A stretch of DNA of 64,000 nt from Thunnus maccoyii (taxonomy: Eukaryota > Chordata > Actinopteri > Scombriformes > Scombridae). A program made the position numbers and the translations under genes. The notes beneath the pieces were generated by a model that saw only the letters and a program-made list of their open reading frames with translations, ran no database searches and was not told where the DNA came from. Numbering within the stretch: position 1 is the stretch's first letter; every line of letters begins with the position of its first letter. Positions 38,236 through 51,689 of the stretch are shown here, piece by piece. The stretch is taken from positions 19,702,501 to 19,766,500 of the forward strand of contig NC_056538.1 in NCBI RefSeq assembly GCF_910596095.1, read 5' to 3'.

Positions 38236-40351
38236 GCATTATGAAGTGGTTGGGACATACAGTATCATAGTTTGCAAAGACTTCTCTTTGTTTTGGAAAG
38301 AAGTAAGCACAGGTATATCTAATTTTACAGGTAGGAATAGGAATATTCCTAATTTACCACATGCCCTACTTCTAAACGATGTCTCTAATGGTTAATATAT
38401 CATGGTTACAACAAAGAGTGTGTCATACAGTTATGACAGTAGCAGAAAGCTACTTGCCAGTTGTTGGATGTACACTCATTCATGTTATGTTACCTCAGAG
38501 ACTTTGTCTACTTTTATGGTATTAATCCAGAAACGAAGAGCAGCAAGAAAACATCAGGGCTACGGCAGAAATTGATGAAATTTGGTCTGAAGTGGTGGAA
38601 AAAGTGAATGTTTTACTTGGTTAAATATTTGCCTTATGACATGTGTGAATATATTAAAATTGTACTTACTCGATTTAACCACAGGGTTTCTGCGTCATTT
38701 TCCAAGTTAAACAATGGGGGTGTGTCATCATTCATGTATTCACCCACACATGATGTGTGATGTCAAACACCACTAACAGATGTTTATAAAACTTGATTTA
38801 TTGGATTAGACTGACCCAAAAAAGACGCTACAGTGACTGCTTATATGTTGATCATATTTAATTCACATTTTGCACCTTTTTTTGTGATGGAGATCATGTT
38901 GCTCTTTATACCTGCAGGCAGTGATGCAGATGATACACTTACACAGGTGTTTTTACTTAATATGTCTGATTAGACCCCAGTGCCTGATGGACATTTCCTT
39001 CACACTCATCTTTGGGACAACTTACACTTTTATATTTTATTTTTAACTTTATCAATCACTTAACAATACACTTTTATCATGTCATATATCATACCACATC
39101 TTCATCCATCTTCAATCTGGACAGAGATCTAATCAGACAGAATAAGTGGAAAAAATGCCAGTGCATGTGTGCAGGACCTTTAAAGAAAGCAAAAGCAATC
39201 ACCTGTAAGCAAAACTGTTGGAAAATATTCAGTGTCATCATAAAACAGACAAAGTTGGAAAATAAATTACAGAACAAATTGAGGGCTGCAGCACATGGCT
39301 TTGATGACGTGTTGGTTGATGGTGAACACATCCTCATTTCCACTGACACAGGATGTAATAATGATCAGGTTCCTGTGACGCCTGCCCATTAATGAGCTCC
39401 TTAATGTTTGCTTTTCATTACACCTGAAATAGAACATAGCAGCAATACAATCCCCACAGCCAAGAAAATAGTCATGAATACAAATTGCTGCATAGTAATA
39501 ACATTTTGTTGCTCAGTTTTCACTCTCACTCTTGTTTCCTGGTGCTGTTTCAGTAATTGATAAAACATAATGGTAACACTGTAGTGCCAATGGTCAGTTC
39601 TGGATGGAGTAATGGAGATCATGTTGCTCCTTGTCTTACATTCCATAAATGAAAGCGTTGCTGTGCAGTTAAACAGCTGGTGGTGGGTGGTAGTTTACTG
39701 GCACTGTTCACTATGATATTGTTACATAAAGAAATGCAGATATTTGTTTTTAATCTTTCTCTCAGTTTCCCTTCGTCTCTCCAGTCCTCATTCCTTCCCT
39801 GACAAACAAAGCTCTAATTTACTTTTAACAACCACAAGGCACCTTGAGATGTGGATGGTGTTTACAGGGTGTTTACAGTCACACTGCCCATAAAACAAAC
39901 CAGGCTGGCACCTTTAAATAAAGAGAATACATAGATGCTAAAAACAAACTGTAACATACTTGCAAACATTCCCAAAACCAGGAGACTTGTGGAGGAGGCT
40001 GTGAACATACCAACTGAGATACGGAGATCATAACACATGATAAATTTACAAGAGTCTTCTTATTATGACACAAGAGCAGTTTACAATACTTGCTGCACAG
40101 AATCGATTCACAAAAGATGCTGCTGGCATTTGGTTGTATGTGTATGTTGCCAATTAGTATCAGTATATTATAGATACTATACTACATAGAAAGGTGTGGT
40201 GGCTCCGGTTTTCCTACAGTCCAATGACATGCAGTGTAACGGATACTCTAAATTAAGATGGATGGGCTAATTATATAGTCGTCTACTGTTATATGCATAT
40301 AATGTATGCGCATAAAACAATATTACAATTATTACATGTATAAGCTTATGA

Positions 40352-40354
<3 letters not shown>

Positions 40355-40393
<39 letters not shown>
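40355..40393. repeat. (AT)n microsatellite
   Basis: A 39-base TA run at the left edge of a GATG-rich tandem region. Confidence 0.9.
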
Positions 40394-40395
<2 letters not shown>

Positions 40396-40534
40396 TGGAT
40401 GATGAATGGATGGATTGATGACTGGACGGACTGATAGGGGGATCATGGATGGATGGACAGCTGGATGGATGGATGGATGTGTGGATGATTAATAGATGGA
40501 TGATGACCAGATGGATGGTTGATGGATTGCCGAC
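40394..40534. repeat. GATG-rich tandem repeat (left of hAT)
   Basis: Imperfect GATGGATG units with 'gactggacggactgataggg' and 'gatcatggatggatggaca'. The same phrases ('gactggactgattgatagag', 'gatcatggatggacagac') resume at 41294 beyond the hAT element, so this is one tandem tract split by an insertion. Confidence 0.85.
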
Positions 40535-41287
40535 TAGGGATGTGCAGAGAGCCCAGTATTTGTATTTGTACCTGTATTTGTTGAGGCAGCAAAATTATTT
40601 GTATTTGTATTTGAATAAAAGTGGAAAGAGGCCTAAAAATCCTGTTTTTATCTTTATTTTGCTTTTAATTTTAGAAAATTAAAGTGTTACAATAAGTGTT
40701 CATGAATAAACTCTCCCAGAGTCTCCCAGACCATAGACGACTGCACTGCCTACTGAGCTAAAACTTTACTAATTGCTTCATTGCAGACAGACCTCTACTT
40801 ATTTATCCACCCATAACACAGAGACAGAGCACCGTGTAACGTGTAGGGAGGAACTTCAAAGGCGATTCTTGCTTTGCACTTTTCATTTATTTCCTATTTT
40901 TTACAACCTAACTTTGTGGAAAGGAGAAGGGGAACAACAGGATATGGAGAGTCCCTTGGGAGCACTTCGTGTGTGTCAGTAGCTCAGCTTTATTTCTAGG
41001 GAACACCCCCAACTCCAGGAGTGATGTCTAAATTAGGAAATGTGCGTCATGTAGCAGGTGGATGTGACTGCCCGTGTTGAGACCTGCTGATAGACGTATC
41101 AGCGGAGCAGAGGAGAGAGATTGAGATAGCGATGTAACCGATCTGTGCGTTTGGATTTGACATGGTTTTTTTTCTTCCTGAAAGCAAATAATTTTTTAAA
41201 TGTTTGTATGAAACAAATATTTGCAAAAAAAATCCCAACTATTTGTGCTTTGCTGAATTAACATATTTGTATTTGGGCACACCCCTA
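40535..41287. mobile_element. non-autonomous hAT-type transposon, 753 bp
   Basis: Left terminus TAGGGATGTGC and right terminus GCACACCCCTA form inverted repeats (one mismatch in the first 11 bases). Flanking 8-mers ttgccgac (40527-40534) and ttgctgac (41288-41295) match at 7 of 8, the 8-bp target duplication typical of hAT elements. The interior carries 'tatttgtatttg' motifs near both ends and no transposase frame. A fragment with the same left terminus, inverted, ends at 44084. Confidence 0.75.
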
Positions 41288-41361
41288 TTGCTGACTGGAC
41301 TGATTGATAGAGGGATCATGGATGGACAGACAGATAAAAAGATAGACAGATAGATAGATAT

Positions 41362-42122
41362 TGATGTATTGATTTGATTTATTGAACAGGGCAGAGTGCA
41401 GTGTTAAGCATAAATGATGCACTTCACCGAAGTTAGCTTGAAGCTAATTTGCATCCGTAGTCCATTATAATCAAAACATACAACAGCACAATAACAAACA
41501 GTACAAAGCAAAAAAACAACAACCAAACAAACAAACAAACAAACAAACAAACAAAAAACCCCACAAAAAACACCCTATACAAAATACAAAGCTACACACA
41601 ACAGCACATCACATACACCCACAATGTCAATTAAAAATTAATAATGTAAACTAGGCTCAGTGGTCACACAGCTGATTCGTCTTTAGTTGATTTTTTAATT
41701 TGGCCTTGAATGCATTGATAGAACTACAGTTCTTCATATAATCAGGTAGGGCATTCCACTGAGTTGTGGCTTTCACAGAGAAAGCTGACTGCCCAAATGC
41801 AGTGCGACAAAATGGTATGGTACAATCTTGTATAGAGGGTACTCTGGAGGATCTAATAGAACTTACTGAGCGAGTATACACAAAGTCACATAGTGGAGGA
41901 GGGGCCAAACCATTTAAAATTTTATAAACTAGGCACAAATTTGAGAATAATATAAAATTGTCAAAGCTCGGTATTGTATTTCTCCAGTACCCTACATTGA
42001 TGGAAATGCATCGGCTTTTTGTGTTTTTGAGTTTTTAGAGTTTGTTTGTATAAGGACTCAAGAGGTTTTATGGCTGTTTCTCCAGCCTGCGCCCAACATG
42101 TGATGCAATAAGACATATGGGA
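41362..42122 (-). mobile_element. LINE 3' half with reverse-transcriptase C-terminus, - strand
   Basis: 5'-truncated non-LTR retrotransposon. At 41657-41938 the minus strand encodes 93 aa beginning MCLVYKILNGLAPPPLCDFV and including AFSVKATTQWNALPDYMKN, the conserved end of L2/Rex-like LINE reverse-transcriptase ORFs. Upstream, CITCWAQAGETAIKPLESLY (about 42050-42110) continues the same protein in another frame, so at least one frameshift is present. The 3' UTR ends 'caataaatcaaatcaataca' on the minus strand at 41362. Both ends abut GATA tandem repeats. Not active as read. Confidence 0.8.
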
Positions 42123-42133
42123 TAGATAGATAT

Positions 42134-42193
<60 letters not shown>
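42121..42193. repeat. (GATA)n microsatellite
   Basis: About 17 GATA/TAGA units directly at the truncated 5' side of the LINE. GATA units also flank its 3' end at 41339-41360. Confidence 0.95.
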
Positions 42194-42579
42194 CAACCAA
42201 GAAATCTAAAACAATAATTAACCACTCACACACATTTCGACGGGGTGTGCCTTCATCGGAGTGAAACATGAAAACACATTACATAATACTGAAAACACGT
42301 TGATACTGTTGATCCGTCTGCACACTACCCTGGATAACACATTTTGAAATCCAGACTCCAGACAAATACTGCTTTAATAAATGGTATTTTCTTGTGTTTG
42401 CTTACTGGTGACTGCCAATTATGTAGCTATCATGGATAGTTACAGTAACTCCCCTTACTACAAACACTTTCAAGTATATTTAAAATTGAACCTGAGGAGA
42501 AGAAGTTGGCTGTGGAAAATTAGACATGATTATTTGAAAATTTCAAATATATACTGTAAACAGCATAGAGTATGATCGA

Positions 42580-43190
42580 GATGAAGATCAAGAGATTTTA
42601 TTGCCATTTGCAGAATGGGTACATTGGAATTCTTGTGCGTAGCTCACTGAGTCAAGCTTTTAAAAACAAGCAAAGAAAGGCAAAATAAATAATAGACACA
42701 CACTATATAAAAAGACACACTATGAATAAATACACACTATATAAAAATACACACTATTCAGAATTATTGTACAATAAATTATTGCACTATGAATTGAATT
42801 ATTGCCCAAAAACAAAACAAACCAATGGACTGAGGAGAAACTCTGTATGACAGAGACCCAGAGAGTAAGAGGGGTTGAGGTAGGTGAATACTAAATCTCA
42901 GTCCATAAGGTGTGAGAATGTTGCGAAGTGTTAAGTGTGCATAGTGTGAATGAGGTGGGTGTGGGTGTGGTATTTCCTTCCCGCCTTAATGTCTTTTTCA
43001 ATCTTTCTGACAGTGGCTGGAAAAAAGCTGTTGTGTGAAGTGTGCTTTGTGAGTGGTGATGCTCTCTGGCCTGTGGCATCTCAGGTTGAATCTGAGTTCT
43101 TCCACCTGAACAGAGAGTGAGCTGGGTGGTTTTGATCACTGAAGATGCTCTGTGCTTTGTATGTCAAGTAAAATGAGGGTGTGTGTTTTG
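42580..43190 (-). mobile_element. LINE 3' end, degenerate, - strand
   Basis: On the minus strand, pieces in different frames resemble the end of a LINE reverse-transcriptase ORF (NHPAHSLF near 43125, then HNSFFPATVRKIEKD near 43000). An AT-rich 3' UTR follows and terminates near 42590 with 'tgcaaatggcaataaaatct'. The frames are broken by stops and shifts; only a relic. Confidence 0.55.
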
Positions 43191-44029
43191 TCTGGACCTG
43201 TCTTACCATAAGATGGATATGCATGTTCTGGTAAGCATCATTTCCTTCTTTAGTTGAATCCTAAAGAAAATTGGGCTTCTATCCACTTATTATATAATAA
43301 AATAGGTTACATGTAAACCTCTGGCTGGCTTTCTGTCAGTAAAAACTTCTGCATTTGCTTACTGGAACAATGAATATCACTTGAAAGTTGCGGTGATGAA
43401 AGTAAAGGGGTAATTTTCGGGAAAACTTGAGCATTTATAATTACTTGTAATTCACTGAAAGTCGTGGCATTTTAAGATTAGGCTGTCTTACGAAAAACAA
43501 AGAGCCCAGGGAATTTGGGTGTTGACTGTTTTTGTCTGATTCTCTCATCCCTATAATTGAAAGCAGAATGTTGTCAGTGATAGATATCTGAATATCAAGT
43601 AGTGTTTTCACTCAACATCAGTAGAGATTTGGAAAAGCTCCCACAGTGTTAGGTCTGATTTGTTGAAGACAAACAATATTTTAATATATTTACATATTTT
43701 TTTCTGTTTTTGTGTGGACTGGTTGACATATTTGTCAAGCATTTCCACTGCAATAATTACAGTGTGTTTTTCTTGATTGATAAACATCTTAAGTCATGGA
43801 AATGTTAATCACCAAATTATTCAATCATCCTAAACATGTTTTTCAGAGTTTCAGAGTAAACGCCTGCCAGGACTTCATTTCCAGCATTGTGTTTGTTGTT
43901 ACAAACAGAAAAATAGGGTATTGCAATCCATAATTATAAACACTGTATAATGAGCCGGAGCTGTCTCTGATTGTAATTCCTGAGCTGGAGGTGGTGAGGG
44001 AGGTGATGTCTTAATGCTGAATATGTTTA

Positions 44030-44084
44030 TTGAAGCAACAAATGCAGATACAAATACAAATACTGGGCTCTCTGCACATCCCTA
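44030..44084. mobile_element. hAT terminus fragment
   Basis: 'caaatactgggctctctgca' followed by catcccta is the reverse complement of the left end of the 753-bp element at 40535. The opposite end was not found nearby, so this is a fragment. Confidence 0.65.
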
Positions 44085-47000
44085 CTATCAAAGTCCAGTC
44101 ATAACTGTGACCTAATACACTGACTTGAAGATTAGCAACTTAGACGTCACTGTTTTCCCACTCACTCACTTGAATTTTTTTTTACGTGTACAGCATTTAT
44201 TTGTCATGTCCAAGATCTTGATCACTCTCAATAGGAACCATCTGGTCGACGTCTCCCCGCACACCTGGCTTTAATAAAGCCCTAATTACAGTGAGAGTGC
44301 CATAATTCGAGAACTTCAAAGGTTTGTCATACGTACTTTAAAAAGATGCACTTAACATTCTTAGCTTGATGTCCTCTCTGATTGCCATCTATAGAGAATA
44401 CTCAAAGTTAAAAAAAGGAAAGTAAGAACAGGTAAAAACAAACAGAACAGAGAGAAGGAAAACTAAAAATGACCAAGCTGTAAAGCAAGAGTCCATATTG
44501 AACAGCAGTAGTACACATTGTAAAGTCTGAGATGTTTATACAGTACATTGAGATGTGTAATATTAACATTAAAATGAGGTGAAGCTTGAAATTATTGCTC
44601 CACTGTGACTTATTTTCCACTGAGACCACATCTCTTCACTATGGCATAATAAAACATACACACACTTTAGAAATACAATACACTAAAAACAAAGAAATAC
44701 ACAAAATGCATTTTTTAGTGGGATACATATTGTATGCTGCATCATTTTTACTGCTCAAACATATCTTGTTCTCTGTGCATTGAATGAGATTTAACTATTT
44801 ACCCCCAAATCATAAATGTAGTGTTGAAAACACTTAGCACACATTCAGTAACCCACAGATGCAGTTATGGTCCAGTGGAAATTTACATAGAAACAGACAG
44901 GGCTTTCCCAATCCTGTAGACAATAGACAGGCATCTGTAATATAGATATAATGAGCCAGGCCTGTGTTGGCTTACCTTGTTTGATGTAATTCAAACCATA
45001 ATGGAATTTGAAGATCTTTTCTCTGCTAACAGACGTTTTTTCAGTACAGTTTAGTCTCTGTCTAAACAGGCCTCGGTGGGCATGGACGTCACCTCGTCTT
45101 AGGCTACTTTCCTCATACCAAAATAACATTTTTATAATGCCAAACTGAGTTAACAACAGTAGACAAGCGCATGTTTCAGTTCTGTGTCTGTCTAATTTTG
45201 CAGGTTTAAGGCAAGATGGAAAAAAAATGACGTCAGCCTCTGAGTTGTAATTCTGGGAGTCACATCCAAATAAAATACAATAATAGTACTAATACAATAA
45301 TTTCAGCGAATTTAAAAGAACTACACAATTTATCTGTATCTGGTTTTACTTGTAGCTCAATAAAAGTAGCTAATTTGGGAAATGTATTTAATGTTTTAAC
45401 TACAAGAATTTGTCTTTCTTTCCCCTTTTGCTGACATTGTATGAATACAGCATTTTTACTTCTCTAGCTTTCTTTTTTAACTTTTTTACATTTCCGTCAC
45501 TTGCCGTGTTTAGGACAGAGTGTAACATTGTAAATGCAAGAAAAGACAGTTTGAAAATGTGTACAGCTATCCTCATTTGTAGGATTTGTCAAATCAAGAC
45601 TACAAAGATGCACAGAATATCTATATATGCATTGTGTGAGATATAGAAATTGAAATCCCAGCTATTTGATATCCAGGTACTGCTGTACTCTGAAGTAGAC
45701 ATAAAGTGAAACACTCTACCAAAAGTGAAATATAATTTCAACTCTCCCCTGGTCTTAACAAAACTAAGAGGAAAGGCTACTCGTAGTTCCCCTTTGTTGT
45801 AGTCTTGAAAGTAAGTACCACCCTCTTTACTTCATCTTACCAGTAACCGACAGTTATTGAAGTTCAAGAGTTGATCAGGGACTCTGTCCTGGTCTTTCAG
45901 CTGGTTTCTCTTTAAGTACGATACAGGGAACAGTTTCTGATGTTTGGATGAATGGTAGGGTATTATTGTATGTCTCACAATCTTCAGTCTTATGATGATG
46001 GACACACCAACACAACAGCATGCACAATTTGTTTTCCTTTTGTTAATGTTTTTCATATCAACATCTTGCCTGCAGCAGGGATGGATTCTTAATGAAGCAA
46101 ATCGCACCAATCTTGTTTTTAAATTAGCCTTTCATGATGTTTCAAACATGTTTAAGACTCAGAAACAGCAGTTAGCAAAACAATCACTTTTTCTTGAGCT
46201 TTTGATCGTGTCTTGAAATCTTCATAAGCATGTGAAACTAAGATGTCACTGAATTGTATATTCAAACTTTCCATTATTCTGAGAACTTTAAGGACGTCTC
46301 GTCCATGTTGGCTTTAAAGTTGAGCTTGATGGCTTAAAAATTCAAACTCAACACCTACAGTTCCATGACATGTGAACAGATGAGCAGCAGATGAAAACCG
46401 TGAACAAAGCATGTAAGTGGACCTTCAGTTGAGATCGTGTCAACTGTAAAACACAGTCTGCGTGTATCCAGAATGTCTTTAAGTATTTCTCAGAATGACA
46501 GTTCTCAGTATCTATTTAGTTTTCTGTAAATGTGTTTTTTAATCAGCTGTTACAATATGACAGGGTGTTTTTTAAGTTAATGGGCACTCATCACAGTCCA
46601 ATATAAAAAAACAAAAAACAAAATGGCATTGTGGTCTGTAATTAGAAAAGGGTCCTTAAGGGAATTTCCCATCTGAAACCACTTAATTGATGTATTGATA
46701 GACCATTTAAGGCCAAGAGGGGATTTTCTCAACACTAATGTGTTTTTTTTCTTTTATTGATTTGAGTGCATAGTTTTCTGGGTATAACTCAAACATAATC
46801 TCATTTTAAAACCCATCATCATTTCCTTAACAGTGGCTATCATCACAGTATGTTTTATTAACATTAGGTTTAATAACCCAGAGCTATTTTAATTTGGAAA
46901 AATTATATGAGAATATAATGTTTATAAGATTATTGTTTATTGAAATGTCAGATATAGTGAGCTTTAGTCATAACAATAGCATAATCAGAATAAACAATAA

Positions 47001-47818
47001 CACACAACGGTGACTGACATGTTGTTCAAGAGACAGTCTAGTCATTATAAGAGCATGTACATGTACCACAATAAAACTAAATGCAATACTTTATGCTGAC
47101 ATACTGTATTACATATCTTCTTCCAGTTACTGGAATATGTTCTTGAAACAATGACTCCTCACAAGAATATGACTATTACGAACACACATAATTAGCATTT
47201 CTTATCAAGTATTGTTCAGAAAGGTCCTCAAGTGATGTCCTTTAAATGCTCCCTTTCGTAAATTCTCACTTATATTTTCTCTATTCAGGGGATAAACATG
47301 CGGACCCACAGAACTCAAAATGGATCCTGACTGGGATCATTGTAGCCTCTTAACATCCAAGCTTTTTTGGAATTTTTGCCCAATTGGCATAGCCAAATGG
47401 AAAAGCTTATAACAGAACCGTAAGGCCAAAATGCATTTCAGTGTTCTAGGCTTCATTTGAAAAGTAATCTTCTAGTTTCTGGAAATGTGCTTGTTTAGGA
47501 TGTGACAAAAACACAACCAAAATTACATCAGTTCAAATATGGGTTAAAAAAGTGTTTTTAGTCCTCATCTATAATGAGTCATACTTGAATAACAATAACT
47601 AGAAAATGCTTTATGCCAGAACTATACAAATCACCACATACATTCTACATCTAGTCAACCACAGCTGCATAAAATTTCAGACCTCTAGGCCTAATCTTAG
47701 GGGAGCTATGGAGTTTTTAGTTTGTTATGTCACTGGTGTCCCTGAACTTCTCCAAAACGTCTCCAAGTGGCCAAATTGTGCAAATTGCTTTTACTTATTA
47801 CTGCGCGATGCTAAGCCT

Positions 47819-47862
<44 letters not shown>

Positions 47863-47897
47863 CATTATTGTTGTTGTTATTATTATTATTATCATCA

Positions 47898-47931
<34 letters not shown>
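47819..47931. repeat. (TTG)n(TTA)n microsatellite
   Basis: TTG run, then mixed TTA/TCA units, then a TTA run that joins a LINE 3' end at 47932. The TAA units probably began as the LINE's own tail. Confidence 0.9.
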
Positions 47932-48240
47932 GGAGCTTTATTTACTCAGGAAATCTCATTGAGATCAAGATTTATTTTGCAAGAGAGACCTGAGAACAGG
48001 TTACATAAACTGTACACAGAATCACAAAAGACAGTTCATTCACATCACAATCACAAAACAATCATCATACACACTCATATACACACTACCACAAACTATT
48101 ACAATCACAAAAATTGTGAAGAATATCAGCAAGTAAAACTTTAAAGGGCCTCAGAGGAACAAGTGTCTCTAACTTCAAGCTGTTACAGATGCACAGTACT
48201 GGAAAGCAGTCTTTCTGAGTTTATATGAGGAGCTTTTAAA
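47932..48240 (-). mobile_element. LINE 3' end, - strand
   Basis: Read on the minus strand it ends 'cttgatctcaatgagatttc' then ctgagtaaataaa, a 3' UTR end typical of fish L2-like LINEs, followed by (TAA)n. No reverse-transcriptase coding remains. Confidence 0.55.
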
Positions 48241-48269
48241 GAAGGATCAGTCATGTAGTCATGAGTGAT

Positions 48270-48530
48270 CTGGTGCTTTTTGTTTTGATACTTTTACTGT
48301 ATAATTGACTGTAAATTGTTTGTGTTTTGTGCTGTTTTGTATGTATTTTCTTGTCGAGTTTTCTGCAGTTCCATAAGTACTTTATTGTTGTGTTTTATGT
48401 ATTTTAAAGGCCCATCTAGGGATGGGCATTACAAACTATTGGGCTATAAATGCTGTGGTATGTGACATTAGTTCATGCTATACAGAATACCTGTCCTTAT
48501 ACAAATAAACATTAAATAAAATAAATGAAC
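48270..48530 (+). mobile_element. LINE 3' UTR-like sequence, + strand
   Basis: T/G-rich sequence ('gtgttttgtgctgttttgta') ending in 'caaataaacattaaataaaa'. It resembles a LINE 3' end placed tail-to-tail with the one at 47932-48240; no coding part. Confidence 0.4.
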
Positions 48531-51500
48531 AGTATTCTGTATGAGTCAAAATTATTAAGTGATTAAGTAAAATTTAACACATACATGTGAAAAAGAAAAG
48601 CAGACTAGCGCAACTTATTTGAGAGGTGTCCTTGATATTCAAGCAAAAAGTTGGAGGATTATCCTATAATCCACTGCTTCATTTGTTAAAGATGCTCTTC
48701 ATCAACTTGTAAAGTGAGGAAATATCACATGAACTCATTGTACAGTAGTTATCAGCTTCCAGTTGATCTGTTGCTTGTAAATACATAATCTTAACACCCT
48801 TTTACAATTTTGTGCGTCCTTCTTAAGAAATTCCCAGGAAATTCTGAAAAATGGAGCGTCTGTTAGTGGCCAAGTAGTCTAGATTAAAACCAGATGTAAC
48901 CATATGACTGAAGCATTCCTGGTTTGATTCCAGGGACCTGTGTTGCACATTGCCTCTTTCTTTGTTTCCAGTCTTTCTCATCCCATCAACTGTCTAATAA
49001 AATGAAATTGTGAAAACAAATCTTAAAAAGGAAGTCTCAATTTAAAGACAAAGTTTAAATCTTTTCCCATCAAAAGAAAGTTACAAAATGGTGTAACAAG
49101 TTGAGATTATTTACTAGCTGATTAGCTCACTCTTCCCAGCATAACAGTGTGTTAATCAGCAGTGCCACAAAAAAGACTTAAGTAGATCAGTTCCTCACTT
49201 GGTAATCAGGCCTCAGTAATAATATAGTCATCTTACAGATTGGGAGATGATTAACAGGATAGAAAGGCAGATACACAAAATTATGTTTATTTTTCAGACG
49301 TTTAATCATTGGTTTTTGCTTGTAAATAACTCACTAATTTTACCTCTTCAGACTTCCAAAAGTATTCAGATAAAAAGAAGGAAAAACCAGTCTGGTTGAA
49401 TGGGAACAATCGTAGACATAGAGTATGTGCATCTATTAGCTTCAGTGTATTTCTGTTTGAGTATCATGACAAAAAGGTGCAAACCAGAACAACACATCCA
49501 GACGTCCTTCCTGTTCGTGCATTTTGAGCAAGCAAAAAGCTTAGAAATGGTATCTGCAGGATGTCATATGATTTTTAAGTGATGAGAAGGGGGAAAATGT
49601 GCCAGAGAAGGCAAATGAGTTAGTAGTGTTGGTTTGGTCACATGCAAAGTCAGAGAGGATGGCAAGATGCATGTGATGGTAGATTGTGTCAGATGATGTC
49701 AAAGAAAGATGGAGAGACTCTGTTCTACATACTGTATAGAGTATGTAATCAGGAGGGGTGATAGTGTGCGCTAACATTAAATGAACTGTCCAAAAACTAT
49801 ACATTAATGATGATTCTTTATTGTACAATACAGTTTACATAACACTCCACAACCGCCCCTCCCCCCTGCAGGCATTGTCTGAATGAAAGGGAATACTCAG
49901 TATTTCTGAAGTGAAGGGGTGATTAGGTTACATTGCAAAGTGTTCACAATTATGGGTGGTGGGTGTGGTGCACCCGGGTAAACACATGGATGATTTACAG
50001 TGGATTTCATGCATGCAAACACACACATACACACACTCACGCACACTTATTACAATCTTATTTCAGCATTTTTAAGAAGAACATGCTGCTAAAAACAAGC
50101 TGCATTCAATCATCTAAATGCATATAAATTTTCACTGGTGTTTAAATCATTTCTTCATTCAGCTGTTTTCACATACTGTATGAGTTGCACCAAAAATAGA
50201 CACTGCAGGTTGAGTTAGAATTTGATTAAACTACACCACCTAGTGTTGAACTTATGGTAAAGTTCTTAGCTACTATATTATGCTTGAGGTGCCAATTTTC
50301 ATAAGACACAGCCTGTATGGGGTGTAGAACTTACTAACTTTACTTTTATTTGTGTTATATGTCAAGATGCTCTCATTAGATGTGATACTATGCATTAAAA
50401 TATTTTTTTTGTCCAAATAGCCCCACTTTAAAACCTCAATATTAGCTATCTTTCATGTCTTTTCCTCAGGCACAGTAGACTATATATATATATAACTTAC
50501 ATTCAAAGTGCACCTGATGCAGCCAAGCTGTCACTCCAAAAAGTCTCTCTGTGGTGTTCGGACACTATGGGACCTACACTAATTAGCCTCTCAGCCGGCC
50601 ATTACACAACCATGAAGGGATAATCACACCTGCCTGTGATGCTGCTGCAGTTCTTATTGTCCTGCTGAGTGCGCTCCTGTTTCCTAATTCATTTACCTTA
50701 TCTAATTAACCACCGCACAAACGATTAGCATGTGGACACACATCCAATCAGATCTACTTGCTCCAGATAAAACCTTGTCTCATTGGCTCTTGATCTTGCC
50801 TGTCATTGGGAGAACGAGTGCTTCAAGTTTGCATTAGAGTGTGCGGGTGAGAGGTTGTGACCCTAGCTGACCTGGATTACCACAGGCTCCTGGAGCAATC
50901 CCATGAGCCACTAAATATAGCCTGTGCCTGGGATAGTTTCTCCAGTGAAGGGCTAGGGTGACCTGACCTGACCCAATCTCAGGCTGTCTGCTTCTGGGCG
51001 GCATTAGTGCTCCTTTCTGGCACAGGGACACTGGCACGGAAAGGATATAGCACAATACATAATTTTCTCCAGTATAAATATAGATTTCTATTTCAATCAC
51101 CCACTTTAATTTAAAAAAGCAACAACAGGACAGGTGCTCTTGTAAACTACACTTTAAAGTTATAACCAATTTTGATACTATTCAACAACAGCCATTCAAT
51201 GAATGCATTCATATGTATTAACCTCATTCAATGAATTAACCTCCCTGTAGTTTTTCCTTGTTTGTTGCAGGGTCTGCCATTACGGTGCTGGCTTTAAAAG
51301 GCCTTCACACACACAGCATGAAGCATGGAACGATGCCGCATGTAATCAATCCGGTGTCTGCATTTGTAATTTTAAAACTACTCTACACTGTGTGCAGCAT
51401 GAACTGAGATTGCTGTTTCTCATGGCAAGATGGAAAAGGCCACTTCTGTATTACACACTGTTTGTTTGGCTGCACTTTAAACAGATATGCCAGTTGATGC

Positions 51501-51689
51501 TCCTGTTGTATTTATGACAAAGTAGCTGTCAAGACGTGTTTGCTGTAGTGCTAAACTACACTTGCTGTTACTTCCAATGACCACAGGTGTTGCCAAATCA
51601 ACTAGGACTGAAATCTTTAGCTTTAAATTATAGCTTTAAAGATGCATGTTAGAAAACCCCAAAACATGACATGGAAATGCAGGTGAAGT

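Noticed and set aside
44976..45022. 47-nt exon-like segment on the minus strand with AG and GTAAGC borders
   Set aside because: Good donor but weak acceptor tract, no family match and no partner exons identified.
47606..47993. Frames rich in Val, Leu and Ile
   Set aside because: Translation of the (TTG)n(TTA)n tract and an adjacent LINE end.
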